Of a DNA stretch of 64,000 bases, positions 1 through 10,642 are shown one piece after another (positions within the stretch are counted from its first letter, which is position 1; every line of letters begins with the position of its first letter). A model generated the notes under the pieces. That model did no database searches. It worked only from the letters and a program-made list of their open reading frames with translations, and was not told the DNA's origin. Made by a program: the position numbers and the translations under genes. Location: NCBI RefSeq assembly GCF_026157065.1, contig NZ_JANLGQ010000004.1, forward strand, positions 372,001 through 436,000, written 5' to 3'. The DNA is from Enterococcus sp. HY326. Lineage in GTDB: Bacteria > Bacillota > Bacilli > Lactobacillales > Enterococcaceae.

Positions 1-68
1 AAATGATTGAAGTCAGAAAAGATGAGTTGGCTTCAACTTTAAATATTTTATTAAATCCTAGTGAATAA
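1..68 (+). CDS. proS: Probable prolyl-tRNA synthetase, C-terminal end (partial)
   Basis: Only the last 22 codons are inside the window; the frame is read from base 3 and stops at TAA 66-68. The tail reads IEVRKDELASTLNILLN, which resembles the extreme C-terminus of bacterial long-form ProS, where a KDEL-like segment leads into a final amphipathic helix. ProS charges tRNA-Pro in the cytoplasm. It commonly lies directly upstream of polC in enterococci, which supports the call. An intrinsic terminator follows within 10 bases. The fragment is too short for a firm identification; the call rests on tail similarity plus synteny. Confidence 0.5.
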   Translation, partial: MIEVRKDELASTLNILLNPSE

Positions 69-73
69 GTTTT

Positions 74-108
74 GAGAGAACATCAGCTGCCAGCTGGTGT
101 TTTTCTCT
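74..108 (+). terminator. Intrinsic terminator after the proS-like gene
   Basis: GAGAGAACATCAGCTG at 74-89 can pair with CAGCTGGTGTT and the following TTTCTCT at 91-108, with one G-T wobble and small interior mismatches. A T-rich segment at 100-104 forms part of the right arm and tail. It separates the upstream gene from polC, which must then have its own promoter; TATACT at 159-164 is a possible -10 but I see no good -35 for it. Confidence 0.65.
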
Positions 109-200
109 TGTCCCAAAAATCCCCAAGAGTTTTTAATGAAAAAAACGACTAAAAAGGGTATACTGATAAGTACTGAATTTCAGATGAGAGAGGGATTATT

Positions 201-3200
201 TTGTCAGAAAAACGTGAATTATTTGAAAAATTATTAGGACAAATGCAATTGGATGCTGCAACCTTAGCGGAGCCGTTAATCGCTGCCGGGGAAATCGAAA
301 GTGTTGTTGTCCATAAAAAATCCCGTCTGTGGGAATTTACGCTCCGCTTTCCTGCTATTTTGCCGGTGGCCCTCTATCAAAACCTGCAAACCAATTTAGC
401 TTTAGCCTTTCAAGATATTGCAGCAACAACTTGTACAATTGTTGCTGATGATGCAAATTATACAGAAGAATTGCTGCAGGCTTATTGGCCTTTGGCATTG
501 GCGGCCCAAGAAATTGACAGCCAGCTGGCCAAAAAAGTTGTCTGTAATCAGCTGCCGGTTATTCAAGACAAAAAAATAATTTTGCCGATTGAAGCCGTGG
601 CGGTTGTTGATTATTTGAAACAGCAATATTTTCCCAAAGTTCAACAACAATATGAGAATTTCGGCTTTCAAAAATTCCAAATTATTCCTCAGATTGACGA
701 GGAGCAAGCTCAAAGAGTGCAGAGTTTATTTGAAGCACGTCAACGGGAACAACAGGAAATTTTCCAACAGCAAGCAGCTGAGAGCCTAGCCAATCACGAA
801 GAAAAACGCAAAGAGCAAAAATCTAAGGTTGCCGAGTTATCTGGACCAATCCAATTGGGTCGTAATATTCCAAGTGATGAAGTTGTGACGCCGATGGTGA
901 ATATTCAAGAGGAAGAACGACGGGTGACTGTTGAAGGTCTAATCTTCGATAAAGAAGTTCGCGAACTGCGGTCAAAACGGAAAATGCTTTTAATTAAAGT
1001 GACCGATTATACCTCTTCCTTTAGTATTAAAAAGTTTTCCAACAACGAAAAAGACGAACAAGTTTTTGATGCTATCAGTGTCGGCAGCTGGGTTAAAGTG
1101 CGGGGCAGCATTCAAGAAGACAGCTTTATGAAGGACTTGGTGATGAACGGCCAAGACTTAATTGAAGTTAAACACGCTCCTCGAAAAGATTATGCCCCTG
1201 AAGGCGAAAAAAGAGTGGAGCTGCATTTACACAGTAACATGAGTACGATGGATGCTACCAATAGTGTCAAGGACTTAGTTGCGCAAGCTGGAAAATGGGG
1301 TCATAAAGCAATTGCCATCACTGACCATGCTGGAGCACAGGCTTTTCCCGATGCCCACGCTGCTGGAAAAAAAGCTGGCGTTAAAATTTTATATGGAGTA
1401 GAAGCCAATGTTGTTGATGACGGTGTGCCGATTGCTTACAACGATGCTCATGTAAATTTAAGTGATGCCACTTACGTTGTTTTTGACGTGGAAACCACGG
1501 GGCTTTCTGCGGTTTATGATACGATTATTGAGTTAGCCGCAGTAAAAATGCACAAAGGAAATGTGTTAGAAACCTTTGAGCAGTTTATCGATCCCGGTCA
1601 TCCGCTTTCCCAAACGACGATTAATCTAACTGGGATTACCGATGAGATGGTAAGGGGATCAAAATTAGAAGAAGAAGTGCTGCGGCTCTTTATGGAATTT
1701 TCTAAGGATACGATTTTAGTGGCCCACAACGCCTCCTTTGATATGGGCTTTTTAAATACAAGCTATGGCAAATACGAGATTCCCGAAGCCGCAAATCCGG
1801 TTATTGATACGCTGGAACTCGCCCGTTATTTGTATCCTGATTTTAAACGTTTTGGCTTGGGTGTCTTATCAAAAAAATTCGGCGTTAATTTGGAACAGCA
1901 TCACCGCGCTGTCTATGATGCGGAGGCAACCGGACATCTAGCGTGGATTTTTGTTAAAGAAGCGATGGAAAATCATGAAATGTTTTTCCACGATCAATTA
2001 AATGAACATATCGGCGAAGGGGATTCCTATAAGCGGGCCCGACCTTTTCATGCGACAATCCTTGCTCAAACGCAGGCAGGTTTAAAAAATCTGTTTAAAT
2101 TGATTTCGATGTCAAACGTCAATTATTTTGAACGGGTTCCGCGGATTCCCCGTTCCCAATTAAATAAATTACGAGAAGGCTTATTAGTTGGCTCCGCCTG
2201 TGACAAAGGCGAAATTTTTGAAGCGATGATGCAAAAAGGGATTGAAGAGGCCAAGAGCCGGGCAAAATTTTATGATTATATTGAAATTATGCCAAAGCCG
2301 GTTTACGCACCATTACTTGAACAAGAAATGATTAAATCTGAAAAAGATTTAGAAGAAATTCTCAGCAATCTCATCAGAATTGCTGATGAGTTGGATAAAC
2401 CCGTGGTGGCGACCGGTAATGTCCATTATCTTGATCCAGAGGATGCCATTTATCGTAAGGTCTTAATAAATTCAATGGGGGGCGCCAATCCATTGAATCG
2501 CCACAGTCTACCGCAAGTTCATTTTAGAACAACGGATGAGATGTTATCCGAGTTTCAATTTTTAGGAACTGAATTAGCGAAAAAAGTTGTCGTGGAGACT
2601 CCAAATCAGATTGCTGAGATGTGTGACGAAGTAATTCCGGTTAAAGATGATTTGTATACGCCAAAAATTCCCGGCTCAGAAGAGGAAATTACAAATTTAA
2701 GTTATAACCGAGCGAAGGAACTGTATGGCGATCCCTTGCCGGAGATTGTCGAAAAGCGTTTGAAAAAAGAATTGGATTCAATTATCGGGAACGGCTTTTC
2801 GGTAATTTATCTAATTTCGCAAAAATTAGTGCATAAGAGTATGGAAGACGGCTACTTAGTTGGGTCTCGGGGGTCTGTTGGGTCAAGCTTTGTGGCAACG
2901 ATGACCGGAATCACTGAGGTCAATCCATTAGCCCCTCACTATCATTGTCCAAATTGTCAGTACTCAGAATTTTTTGAAGATGGAACGTACGGCTCTGGCT
3001 TTGATATGCCAGAAAAAAATTGTCCGAATTGTGGACACCGCCTCTTTAAAGACGGTCACGATATTCCCTTTGAAACGTTTTTAGGTTTCCACGGGGATAA
3101 AGTTCCCGATATTGATTTGAACTTTTCTGGTGAATATCAAGCTGAGGCCCATAATTATACGAAGGTTCTGTTTGGTGAAGAATATGTTTTCCGGGCAGGA

Positions 3201-4553
3201 ACTATCGGCACGGTTGCGGATAAAACAGCTTACGGATTTGTTCGGGGCTATGAGCGGGACAATAATTTACATTTGCGCAATGCTGAGATTGATCGCCTAT
3301 CGAAAGGCGCAACCGGAGTCAAGCGGACAACTGGGCAGCATCCAGGGGGGATTATTGTTATCCCCGATTATATGGATGTCTACGATTTTACGCCGATTCA
3401 ATTTCCAGCCGATGATCAAAACGCCGAATGGAAAACGACCCATTTTGATTTCCATTCAATTCACGATAATGTTTTGAAGTTGGATATTCTCGGACACGAT
3501 GATCCGACAGTGATTCGGATGCTCCAAGATTTATCCGGCATCGATCCGAAAACTATTCCCACCGACGATCCCGAGGTTATGCGGATTTTTGCTGGACCGG
3601 ATGTTTTGAATGTAGCCAGTGAACAAATTTTTTCAAAAACTGGTACGTTGGGAATTCCTGAATTCGGGACGCGTTTTGTTCGTGGCATGTTGGAAGAAAC
3701 CCATCCGTCAACATTTGCTGAGCTGTTACAAATTTCCGGACTTTCCCACGGTACCGATGTTTGGTTGGGGAATGCGGAAGAATTAATCCGCCGAGGAGAT
3801 GCCACGCTAGCTGAAGTAATTGGCTGTCGGGATGATATCATGGTCTATTTGATTCATGCCGGTTTAGATGACGGCATGGCCTTCAAAATTATGGAAACCG
3901 TGCGTAAAGGTCTCTGGAATAAAATTGATGATGATGTGCGGGACACCTATCTTAAAGCAATGCGGGAAAATAATGTTCCAGAGTGGTACATTGATTCTTG
4001 TTCAAAAATTAAATACATGTTCCCGAAGGCCCATGCGGCGGCCTATGTATTAATGGCGTTGCGGGTGGCATATTATAAAGTTTATTTCCCAATTCTTTAT
4101 TACTGTGCGTACTTTTCTGTGCGGGCAGATGATTTTGATTTAGTAGCGATGGCGAAAGGCAAAGAGGCTGTCAAGGCCCGTATGAAAGAAATCAACGAAA
4201 AAGGTTTAGATGCCTCCACGAAAGAAAAAAATCTGTTAACGGTTTTAGAAATCTGTAATGAAATGCTAGAGCGGGGCTATCAGTTTGGTATGATTGATTT
4301 GTATAAATCAGACGCCGAAAATTTTGTAATTGATGGCGACACCTTGATTGCACCATTTAGAGCTGTGCCAAGTTTAGGCGCCAACGTGGCGAAGCAAATT
4401 GTTGCCGCTCGTGAAGAGCAAGCCTTCCTATCTAAAGAAGACTTGGCCAATCGCGGAAAAGTTTCTAAAACTTTAATCGAATACATGAATGACAATGGAG
4501 TCTTAAAAGATTTACCAGATGAAAATCAATTGTCCTTGTTTGATATGCTGTAA
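201..4553 (+). CDS. polC: DNA polymerase III alpha subunit, Gram-positive PolC type
   Basis: Replicative DNA polymerase with built-in 3'-5' proofreading, part of the replisome. At 1450 aa it has the normal PolC length. Domains seen in order: N-terminal region, OB-fold around residues 230-330, PHP domain starting near 335 ([11 protein letters not shown]), DEDD exonuclease inserted in PHP with FDVETTGL near 428, HNASFD near 511 and [10 protein letters not shown] near 567, then the polymerase with a four-cysteine zinc site (CPNC near 915 and CPNCGHR near 945) and the catalytic PDIDLNFSG near 969. The start is TTG 201, preceded by GAGAGAGGG at 186-193. It is followed by a long nested hairpin and appears to be transcribed alone. 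The identification is secure. Confidence 0.97.
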   Translation: MSEKRELFEKLLGQMQLDAATLAEPLIAAGEIESVVVHKKSRLWEFTLRFPAILPVALYQNLQTNLALAFQDIAATTCTIVADDANYTEELLQAYWPLALAAQEIDSQLAKKVVCNQLPVIQDKKIILPIEAVAVVDYLKQQYFPKVQQQYENFGFQKFQIIPQIDEEQAQRVQSLFEARQREQQEIFQQQAAESLANHEEKRKEQKSKVAELSGPIQLGRNIPSDEVVTPMVNIQEEERRVTVEGLIFDKEVRELRSKRKMLLIKVTDYTSSFSIKKFSNNEKDEQVFDAISVGSWVKVRGSIQEDSFMKDLVMNGQDLIEVKHAPRKDYAPEGEKRVELHLHSNMSTMDATNSVKDLVAQAGKWGHKAIAITDHAGAQAFPDAHAAGKKAGVKILYGVEANVVDDGVPIAYNDAHVNLSDATYVVFDVETTGLSAVYDTIIELAAVKMHKGNVLETFEQFIDPGHPLSQTTINLTGITDEMVRGSKLEEEVLRLFMEFSKDTILVAHNASFDMGFLNTSYGKYEIPEAANPVIDTLELARYLYPDFKRFGLGVLSKKFGVNLEQHHRAVYDAEATGHLAWIFVKEAMENHEMFFHDQLNEHIGEGDSYKRARPFHATILAQTQAGLKNLFKLISMSNVNYFERVPRIPRSQLNKLREGLLVGSACDKGEIFEAMMQKGIEEAKSRAKFYDYIEIMPKPVYAPLLEQEMIKSEKDLEEILSNLIRIADELDKPVVATGNVHYLDPEDAIYRKVLINSMGGANPLNRHSLPQVHFRTTDEMLSEFQFLGTELAKKVVVETPNQIAEMCDEVIPVKDDLYTPKIPGSEEEITNLSYNRAKELYGDPLPEIVEKRLKKELDSIIGNGFSVIYLISQKLVHKSMEDGYLVGSRGSVGSSFVATMTGITEVNPLAPHYHCPNCQYSEFFEDGTYGSGFDMPEKNCPNCGHRLFKDGHDIPFETFLGFHGDKVPDIDLNFSGEYQAEAHNYTKVLFGEEYVFRAGTIGTVADKTAYGFVRGYERDNNLHLRNAEIDRLSKGATGVKRTTGQHPGGIIVIPDYMDVYDFTPIQFPADDQNAEWKTTHFDFHSIHDNVLKLDILGHDDPTVIRMLQDLSGIDPKTIPTDDPEVMRIFAGPDVLNVASEQIFSKTGTLGIPEFGTRFVRGMLEETHPSTFAELLQISGLSHGTDVWLGNAEELIRRGDATLAEVIGCRDDIMVYLIHAGLDDGMAFKIMETVRKGLWNKIDDDVRDTYLKAMRENNVPEWYIDSCSKIKYMFPKAHAAAYVLMALRVAYYKVYFPILYYCAYFSVRADDFDLVAMAKGKEAVKARMKEINEKGLDASTKEKNLLTVLEICNEMLERGYQFGMIDLYKSDAENFVIDGDTLIAPFRAVPSLGANVAKQIVAAREEQAFLSKEDLANRGKVSKTLIEYMNDNGVLKDLPDENQLSLFDML

Positions 4554-4574
4554 GTCTGGTTTTTTAAAATTTTG

Positions 4575-4654
4575 AAAAATGTTGCGGTGGCCTCAAGCGT
4601 AAGATGTTTAATCTAAGTCTTGAGGCTACTTATTTGAAGCTCTGCAACATTTTT
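4575..4654 (+). terminator. Long nested-hairpin terminator after polC
   Basis: Outer arms AAAAATGTTGC (4575-4585) and GCAACATTTTT (4644-4654) are perfect inverse complements. An inner pair GCCTCAAG (4590-4597) and CTTGAGGC (4619-4626) sits inside. The right arm ends in a T run, and the left arm begins with A, so the structure could stop transcription from either side. Termination is inferred from structure and position. Confidence 0.7.
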
Positions 4655-4759
4655 CCTTACTAAATGTCAGATTTTTTCAATCCTGCAAGCACTTAGCAGA
4701 GCGGCTTTCATTAATTTTGAGGTTTTTCTAATGAAAAAGGGTGTAATTACGGTAAAAAC

Positions 4760-4788
4760 TTGAAAATACATGAAAATCATGTTATATT
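4760..4788 (+). promoter_or_regulatory. Promoter of the rimP-nusA-infB operon
   Basis: TTGAAA at 4760-4765 and TATATT at 4783-4788 are separated by 17 bases, close to the housekeeping sigma factor consensus. Transcription would begin near 4795, giving a leader of about 85 bases that contains the hairpin at 4812-4841 before the first gene. Confidence 0.75.
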
Positions 4789-4811
4789 ATCTGTGGTAAT
4801 GATACTTAGTC

Positions 4812-4841
4812 GAGTGAGGGATTTTTTCCCTCACTCTTTTT
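4812..4841 (+). terminator. Leader hairpin/attenuator candidate upstream of rimP
   Basis: GAGTGAGGG (4812-4820) pairs perfectly with CCCTCACTC (4828-4836) around an AT-rich loop and is followed by TTTTT at 4837-4841. This is a textbook intrinsic terminator, but it lies downstream of the operon promoter and upstream of the rimP ribosome binding site. It is therefore a candidate attenuator for the whole rimP-nusA-infB-rbfA operon; nusA encodes a factor that acts at such hairpins. The regulatory role is inferred. Confidence 0.65.
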
Positions 4842-4879
4842 AATGGATTGAGTAACCCAAGTTGAAGGAGGCTGTGCAG

Positions 4880-5353
4880 TTGAGTAGCGTTGTGGAAACA
4901 GTAACTGATTTAGTGTTACCAATTGTTGACGAACAACATTTTGAATTAGTTGAAGTTGAATTTGTAAAAGAAGGAAAAAATTGGTTTTTAAGGGTCTATA
5001 TTGACAAAGAAGGCGGCATTGATATCGAAGAATGTGTCTTTGTCAGTGAGCAGCTAAGTGAAAAATTAGACACCTTGGATCCTGATCCAATCCCCCAAGC
5101 CTATTATTTAGAAGTATCATCTCCCGGTGCGGAACGTCCATTGAAAAAAGAAGCTGACTATCAAAAAGCTGTTGGGAATTTTATCCATGTGAATCTCTAT
5201 CAAGCAATCGACGGCAACAAACAAATAGAAGGAACCTTAGTGTCCCTTGATGAAGGCCAGCTGATTTTGAGTGTGCCAATTAAAACCCGCAAAAAAGAAT
5301 TGACAATTGATCGAAAGAATATTGCCAAAGCTCGTTTAGCAATTCAATTTTAG
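4880..5353 (+). CDS. rimP: Ribosome maturation factor RimP
   Basis: RimP assists late assembly of the 30S ribosomal subunit in the cytoplasm. The protein is about 157 aa, with the family signature of an N-terminal alpha/beta domain ([21 protein letters not shown]) followed by the [13 protein letters not shown] motif near residue 80 and a C-terminal SH3-like barrel. The open frame extends up to 4862, but AAGGAGG at 4865-4871 is an excellent ribosome binding site for TTG at 4880, so I place the start there. First gene of the operon; nusA follows 20 bases later. This gene order is conserved in most Firmicutes. Confidence 0.93.
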   Translation: MSSVVETVTDLVLPIVDEQHFELVEVEFVKEGKNWFLRVYIDKEGGIDIEECVFVSEQLSEKLDTLDPDPIPQAYYLEVSSPGAERPLKKEADYQKAVGNFIHVNLYQAIDGNKQIEGTLVSLDEGQLILSVPIKTRKKELTIDRKNIAKARLAIQF

Positions 5354-5373
5354 ATCGGTGGAGGAAAAATAAA

Positions 5374-6603
5374 ATGAGCAAAGAAATGTTAAATGCCTTA
5401 GATGCTTTAGAAGCAGAAAAAGGAATCAGCAAGGAGATTGTCGTGGAAGCCTTAGAAGCAGCGTTAGTTTCTGCCTACAAACGCCACTACGGTCAATCAC
5501 AAAATGTTGAAGTCGAATTCAACATGAAAAAAGGCGATATTCATGTCTATTCTGTTAAAGAAGTGACAGAAGAAGTGATGGACTCGCAATTAGAAGTTTC
5601 ATTAGAAGAAGCCATCAAGATTAACGCCGCTTATGAATTAGGCGATAAAATCCGTTTTGAAGTCACGCCAAAGGATTTCGGTCGGATTGCTGCTCAAACG
5701 GCAAAGCAAGTTATTTTGCAACGGGTGAGAGAAGCTGAACGGACGATTATTTATAATGAATTCAGTGCCTATGAAAAAGATATTATGCAGGGGATTGTTG
5801 AACGGCAAGACCATCGTTATATCTATGTCAACTTGGGTAAGATTGAAGCTGTGTTATCTAAGCAAGATCAGATGCCAAATGAATTTTATCAAGCCCATGA
5901 TCGGATTAAAGTCTACGTTTCTAAAGTGGAAAACACTTCAAAAGGGCCGCAAGTCTTTGTGAGCCGCAGCCATCCAGATTTATTGCGTCGCTTGTTTGAA
6001 CAAGAAGTACCAGAGGTTTATGATGGAACTGTTGAAATTGTCAGCATTGCTAGAGAAGCAGGCGATCGTTCAAAAATTGCGGTGCGTTCAAATGATCCTA
6101 ACATCGATCCAGTTGGTACCTGTGTAGGGCCAAAAGGTCAACGGGTACAAGCGATTGTCAACGAATTAAAAGGTGAAAATATGGACATTGTCGAGTGGGA
6201 CGAGGATGCAGCAGTCTTTATTGCCAACTCTTTAAATCCCGCGCAAGTCATTGACGTTATTTTCGACGAAGAAAATCCGAAAGCTTGTACGGTTGTCGTG
6301 CCGGACCATCAATTGTCTTTGGCAATTGGTAAACGGGGTCAAAATGCTCGTTTAGCAGCTAAATTAACAAGCCACAAAATTGATATTAAGTCTGAAACGG
6401 ATATGGCAGATTTCTATGCAGAACTAGATGCGGAAGAATATGCCGATGAAGCTGTTGCAGAAGAAATTTATGACGATGAAGTTCTTTCTGGCGCTGATCA
6501 ATTAGAAATTGATCCAGAAGAAACTTTTGTGGAAACAGAAGCGGCAACTGAGGATGATGCAGTCGAAGTCGTTGAAGAAATTATTAACGAAGAAGACGAG
6601 TAG
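5374..6603 (+). CDS. nusA: Transcription termination/antitermination factor NusA
   Basis: NusA binds RNA polymerase and modulates pausing, hairpin-dependent termination and antitermination. The 409-aa protein shows an N-terminal RNA-polymerase-binding domain (to about 130), an S1 domain (about 135-200, beginning QGIVERQDHRYIYVNLG) and two KH domains (about 200-345, with DPVGTCVGPKGQRV and LSLAIGKRGQNARLAAKL). The last 60 residues are very acidic (repeated E and D), an extension often seen in lactic acid bacteria. GGTGGAGG just upstream is the ribosome binding site. It lies inside the operon and could feed back on the leader hairpin at 4812. Confidence 0.96.
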   Translation: MSKEMLNALDALEAEKGISKEIVVEALEAALVSAYKRHYGQSQNVEVEFNMKKGDIHVYSVKEVTEEVMDSQLEVSLEEAIKINAAYELGDKIRFEVTPKDFGRIAAQTAKQVILQRVREAERTIIYNEFSAYEKDIMQGIVERQDHRYIYVNLGKIEAVLSKQDQMPNEFYQAHDRIKVYVSKVENTSKGPQVFVSRSHPDLLRRLFEQEVPEVYDGTVEIVSIAREAGDRSKIAVRSNDPNIDPVGTCVGPKGQRVQAIVNELKGENMDIVEWDEDAAVFIANSLNPAQVIDVIFDEENPKACTVVVPDHQLSLAIGKRGQNARLAAKLTSHKIDIKSETDMADFYAELDAEEYADEAVAEEIYDDEVLSGADQLEIDPEETFVETEAATEDDAVEVVEEIINEEDE

Positions 6604-6630
6604 CTTTACTTAAAAAAGGAGGCGAGCCAG

Positions 6631-6924
6631 ATGAAACAACGGAAAATTCCTTTAAGAAAATCAGTCGTCTCCGGTGAAATGAAACCGAAGAAGGAACTGA
6701 TTCGCATTACCCGTTCCAAAGAGGGACAAGTTTCAATTGATCCTAGTGGAAAATTACCCGGCCGTGGCGCTTATGTGGCGATTGAGCCCGCAGAAGTTCA
6801 ACAGGCTTGGGATAAACATATTCTTGATCGCGTCTTAGAGACGACTCTCGACGATGCCTTTTATCAAGAACTATTAGATTATGTGAGTCATCAAAAAGCA
6901 AGGAGAGAATTGTTTGGCAACTAA
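6631..6924 (+). CDS. rnpM: YlxR/RnpM family RNA-binding protein
   Basis: Small basic protein of 97 aa with the family hallmarks RKSVVSGEMKPKKELIRI at the N-terminus and GRGAYV near residue 44. Members in Bacillus and Clostridium bind RNA; RnpM has been reported to interact with RNase P RNA. It is encoded between nusA and rplGA as in most Firmicutes, with AAAGGAGGCG as ribosome binding site. The end overlaps the next gene by 11 bases, which indicates translational coupling. Confidence 0.92.
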   Translation: MKQRKIPLRKSVVSGEMKPKKELIRITRSKEGQVSIDPSGKLPGRGAYVAIEPAEVQQAWDKHILDRVLETTLDDAFYQELLDYVSHQKARRELFGN

Positions 6925-7222
6925 TCAACAAGCGATTTTAAATCTCCTGGGCATTGCGATGCGTGCGGGAAAACTGGTGACAGGTGAAGAATTGGCGGTG
7001 AAAGCCATTCAAAAAGGTCAGGCAAAACTTGTGTTTGTAGCGGCCGATGCCAGTCAAAATACCATGAAAAAAATTAAAGACAAAAGTCTATACTACCAAG
7101 TTCTTGTGAATGATACATTTGACATGCTGACTCTCAGCAGCGCAATTGGCCGTAAGCGGTCAGTAATTGTCGTGGCTGACGAGGGGTTTGCCAAAAAATT
7201 TACAGAGCTAATCAAAGGTTAG
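6914..7222 (+). CDS. rplGA: L7Ae-family ribosome-associated RNA-binding protein YlxQ
   Basis: A 102-aa protein of the L7Ae/L30e/S12e/Gadd45 fold that recognises kink-turns in RNA. The pattern [22 protein letters not shown] followed by [18 protein letters not shown] is typical of the YlxQ group. The start is TTG 6914, with AAGGAGAG eight bases upstream inside the end of rnpM. Overlap with rnpM and close spacing to infB place it in the operon. Its precise role is not established from sequence. Confidence 0.9.
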   Translation: MATNQQAILNLLGIAMRAGKLVTGEELAVKAIQKGQAKLVFVAADASQNTMKKIKDKSLYYQVLVNDTFDMLTLSSAIGRKRSVIVVADEGFAKKFTELIKG

Positions 7223-7235
7223 GGAAGGTGATTGC

Positions 7236-10139
7236 ATGGGGAAAAAAAGAATTTATGAACTTGCAAAAGAAATAGACAAAAGCAGTAAGGAAATAGTTGA
7301 TAAGGCCAAGAGCTTAGGGATGGATGTGCAAAACCACATGAGTTCAATCTCAGAAGGTGATGAAGGAAAACTGAAATCAGCTTTGAACACAACAAAAGCG
7401 CCAGCTGCACCGAAAGCAGCAACCGCTCCAAAAGCACCAGCCCAAGCAACAACTAATCAAGATGCAAAACCAGCGAATCCCACAAACCCGCAAAGTCAAG
7501 GCGAAAAGAAAAAAATGAGAGGTCGTAGTTCTCTGAATAATCCAAATTTTGTTAATCGTAACCAACCAAAACCAGGAGTAGCTGGACAACAAGGCAATCA
7601 AAACCGCAATCAGGGCAACCGCGGTAATGATCAACGCTCTGGTCAAGGCAATACCAATAATAATCAAGGCGGTCAGCGTCAAAATCAAGGACAACGCCCG
7701 CAAAATAATCAAAACCGGACGGATGCGAATCAAAATCGCAACAACCAAAACCGCAGTCAAAATCCAAATCAAAACCGCAACAACCAAAATCGTGGCCAAG
7801 GTAATAATCCCCGCCAACAAGATCGCAATCCTAAAGTATTGCATGGTGGCGGTGCAAGTGCCTCAAGAATTGGTCAAGATAAATTAGCGGCAACCAAAGC
7901 AGCGATGAATGAAATTGCCAATGAAAAACCACAAATGCGTCAAAATAATCAAAATCGCAATCAAAGTCAAAACCGTAATCAACAAGGCGGCAACCGTCCG
8001 ACTAATCCTAATCGGCCAGCTGGTAATAATACTGGTGGCAATCGCCCAACCGGCAATGCTCAAGGCGGACAAACGCAACAACGTCCGCAAAATCAAAACA
8101 GCAATCCAAACCGCCCGACGACTAATACTCGTCCGGCTGCGCAACAGCCAGCTGCAGATACAACACGGCAAGAAAATAAAAAACCGGAACGGACCAAAGT
8201 CTTCACGAAGGCTGATGCGGCTCCGGCTAATCAAAGAAATCGCGGCAAAGGCAATAATTATCGTGACGGCGGCTTTGGTAACAACCAAAATCGCAATCGC
8301 AATAAAAAGGGCAAGAAGGGCAGACAGCAACAAAATACGACGCCTAAAGCACCAATGCCACAACGTAAGTTTAGAGAATTACCAGAAGTGTTGGAATACA
8401 CTGAAGGCATGAACGTAGCTGATATCGCTAAAAAAATCCATCGGGAGCCAGCAGAAATTATCAAAAAATTATTCCTGCTGGGTGTAATGGTCAATCAAAA
8501 CCAAAGCTTAGATAAAGATACGATTGAATTATTAGCGACTGATTACGGTATGGAATCAGAAGAAAAAATTACTGTCGATATTGCTGACATTGATAAATTC
8601 TTCGAACCAGAAGAAGTCAACGAAGAAAAATTAGTGCCAAGACCACCAGTTGTCACAATCATGGGTCACGTTGACCATGGTAAAACAACATTACTAGATA
8701 CCTTGCGTCATTCTCGAGTAACTAGTGGTGAAGCCGGCGGGATTACCCAACATATCGGGGCCTATCAAATTGAAATTGACGGCAAGCCAATCACTTTCTT
8801 GGATACACCAGGACATGCGGCCTTCACTAGCATGCGGGCTCGTGGTGCCAGCATCACTGACATTACGATTTTAGTTGTCGCTGCTGATGATGGTGTGATG
8901 CCGCAAACTGTTGAAGCAATCAACCATGCCAAAGCTGCGAAGGTGCCAATTATCGTTGCTGTCAATAAAATTGATAAACCAGGAGCGAACCCACAACATG
9001 TGATGCAGGAATTAAGTGAACACGAATTAATTCCAGAAGCTTGGGGTGGCGATACTATCTTCGTTGAAATCTCAGCGAAGTTTGGTCAAAACATTGAAGA
9101 ATTATTAGAAATGATTTTACTAGTTGCTGAAGTGGAAGATTTGAAAGCTGATCCAACACAAAGAGCAATCGGGACAGTTATTGAAGCTCGTTTAGATAAA
9201 GGTAAAGGGCCAGTTGCAACATTATTAGTGCAAAACGGAACTTTAAACGTCGGTGATCCAATCGTTGTCGGCAATACCTTTGGTCGTGTGCGGGTGATGG
9301 CAAATGATTTAGGCCGCCGCGATAAAACAGCGGGACCAGCAACTCCAGTTGAAATCACTGGTCTTAGTGATGTACCGCAGGCCGGTGATCGCTTCGTGGT
9401 CTTTGAAGACGAAAAATCTGCCAGAGCAGCTGGTGAAGAAAGAGCGAAACGAGCATTGCTGGAACAACGGGCGATTACTTCTCGGGTTACTTTAGACAAC
9501 TTGTTTGAAAGCTTGAAGGAAGGCGAACTGAAAGAAGTGAACGTCATCATCAAAGCTGACGTGCAAGGTTCTGCCGAAGCTTTAGCAGCTTCACTACAAA
9601 AAATTGATGTCGAAGGCGTTCGTGTTAAAATCGTTCACTCGGCAGTTGGTGCCATCAACGAAAGTGATGTTACGTTAGCTGCGGCAAGTAATGCGATTAT
9701 TATCGGCTTTAATGTCCGGCCGACACCGCAAGCTCGTCAACAAGCGGAAGCAGAAGAAGTGGATATTCGTTTACACCGGATTATCTATAAAGCAATTGAA
9801 GAAATTGAAACAGCAATGAAGGGTATGTTAGACCCTGAATTTGAAGAAAAAATTACTGGTCAAATGATTGTCCGGGAATTATACAAAGTTTCAAAAGTTG
9901 GAACGATTGCCGGCTGTTACGTAACAGAAGGCTTGATTCAACGGGATAGCGGTGTCCGGGTAATCCGTGACGGTATCGTTATTCTAGAAGGTAAACTAGC
10001 CAGCTTGAAACGCTTTAAAGATGACGTTAAAGAAGTCCGCATGGGTTACGAATGCGGTGCGATGATTGAAAGCTTCAACGACTTGAAAGTTGATGATATC
10101 ATCGAAGGCTTTGTTATGGAAGAAATCAAAAAAGACTAA
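7236..10139 (+). CDS. infB: Translation initiation factor IF-2
   Basis: GTPase that delivers initiator fMet-tRNA to the 30S subunit and promotes subunit joining. The protein is 967 aa. Its first ~50 residues form an IF2-N domain; residues about 55-375 are low complexity and dominated by N, Q, R, G and P; a second IF2-N domain lies near 385-450. The G domain follows with GHVDHGKTT near 475, [19 protein letters not shown] and SAK, then domains II, III and the C-terminal tRNA-binding domain. GGGAAGGTG precedes ATG 7236. The long N/Q/R/G-rich segment is larger than in Bacillus and is typical in kind for enterococci. Several long antisense open frames here are by-products of the repeated codons. 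Confidence 0.97.
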   Translation: MGKKRIYELAKEIDKSSKEIVDKAKSLGMDVQNHMSSISEGDEGKLKSALNTTKAPAAPKAATAPKAPAQATTNQDAKPANPTNPQSQGEKKKMRGRSSLNNPNFVNRNQPKPGVAGQQGNQNRNQGNRGNDQRSGQGNTNNNQGGQRQNQGQRPQNNQNRTDANQNRNNQNRSQNPNQNRNNQNRGQGNNPRQQDRNPKVLHGGGASASRIGQDKLAATKAAMNEIANEKPQMRQNNQNRNQSQNRNQQGGNRPTNPNRPAGNNTGGNRPTGNAQGGQTQQRPQNQNSNPNRPTTNTRPAAQQPAADTTRQENKKPERTKVFTKADAAPANQRNRGKGNNYRDGGFGNNQNRNRNKKGKKGRQQQNTTPKAPMPQRKFRELPEVLEYTEGMNVADIAKKIHREPAEIIKKLFLLGVMVNQNQSLDKDTIELLATDYGMESEEKITVDIADIDKFFEPEEVNEEKLVPRPPVVTIMGHVDHGKTTLLDTLRHSRVTSGEAGGITQHIGAYQIEIDGKPITFLDTPGHAAFTSMRARGASITDITILVVAADDGVMPQTVEAINHAKAAKVPIIVAVNKIDKPGANPQHVMQELSEHELIPEAWGGDTIFVEISAKFGQNIEELLEMILLVAEVEDLKADPTQRAIGTVIEARLDKGKGPVATLLVQNGTLNVGDPIVVGNTFGRVRVMANDLGRRDKTAGPATPVEITGLSDVPQAGDRFVVFEDEKSARAAGEERAKRALLEQRAITSRVTLDNLFESLKEGELKEVNVIIKADVQGSAEALAASLQKIDVEGVRVKIVHSAVGAINESDVTLAAASNAIIIGFNVRPTPQARQQAEAEEVDIRLHRIIYKAIEEIETAMKGMLDPEFEEKITGQMIVRELYKVSKVGTIAGCYVTEGLIQRDSGVRVIRDGIVILEGKLASLKRFKDDVKEVRMGYECGAMIESFNDLKVDDIIEGFVMEEIKKD

Positions 10140-10166
10140 ATGAAAAAATTAAAGGAGGCCGTTCTG

Positions 10167-10517
10167 ATGGCTAACTATCGTGATCGCAGAGTCGGTCAAG
10201 AAATTTTAAAAGAGGTCAATCAAATTTTACGTAAAAAAGTGCGTGATCCCCGGGTGCAAGACGTGAACATTACGGATGTTCACGTTACCGGCGATTTACA
10301 GCAGGCGACAATTTATTACAGCGTCTTGTCTGACTTAGCTTCAGACCAAGAAAAAGCTGCTGAAGGCTTGGAAAAAGCGAAGGGCTTAATTCGCCGGGAA
10401 CTTGGCCATGCCTTAAGTTTGTATAAAACGCCCGAATTAATTTTCGAAGTAGATCAGTCGGTTAAATACGGCAATCACATTGATGAATTATTACGCAACT
10501 TGAATAAAGAAGATTAA
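10167..10517 (+). CDS. rbfA: 30S ribosome-binding factor RbfA
   Basis: RbfA binds the immature 30S subunit and aids 16S rRNA 5' end maturation. The 116-aa product begins [20 protein letters not shown] and contains the KH-like core with [21 protein letters not shown], as expected. An in-frame ATG directly follows the infB stop at 10140, but AAAGGAGG at 10151-10158 fits ATG 10167, so I choose that start. Last gene of the rimP-infB operon; a strong terminator follows within 15 bases. Confidence 0.94.
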   Translation: MANYRDRRVGQEILKEVNQILRKKVRDPRVQDVNITDVHVTGDLQQATIYYSVLSDLASDQEKAAEGLEKAKGLIRRELGHALSLYKTPELIFEVDQSVKYGNHIDELLRNLNKED

Positions 10518-10528
10518 GATTGATATCA

Positions 10529-10564
10529 AGCCGGCTGGAAAAGCAAATTCCAGCTGGCTTTTTT
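10529..10564 (+). terminator. Terminator of the rimP-rbfA operon
   Basis: AGCCGGCTGGAA (10529-10540) pairs with TTCCAGCTGGCT (10548-10559), with one G-T pair, around a 7-base loop and is followed by a T run. Confidence 0.9.
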
Positions 10565-10586
10565 CTTTTGTAAAAGAGGCTCAGCT

Positions 10587-10615
10587 TTGCTTTTCCTAGT
10601 AAACTTTTCTATAAT
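10587..10615 (+). promoter_or_regulatory. Promoter of the cation efflux gene
   Basis: TTGCTT (10587-10592) and TATAAT (10610-10615) with a 17-base spacer. The predicted transcription start near 10622 lies downstream of the first in-frame TTG at 10619, which supports the later TTG at 10643 as the true start of the gene. Confidence 0.7.
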
Positions 10616-10642
10616 AAATTGTTGATGAAAGAAGGAATCTAT

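Noticed and set aside
3130-3841. Open frames on both strands inside polC
   Set aside because: They overlap the conserved polymerase domain and have no start signals.
7377-8494. Several open frames of 70-160 codons on both strands inside infB
   Set aside because: They are by-products of the repetitive Asn/Gln/Arg codons of the IF-2 N-terminus; translations are low complexity (runs of I, L, V, A or K) and lack ribosome binding sites.
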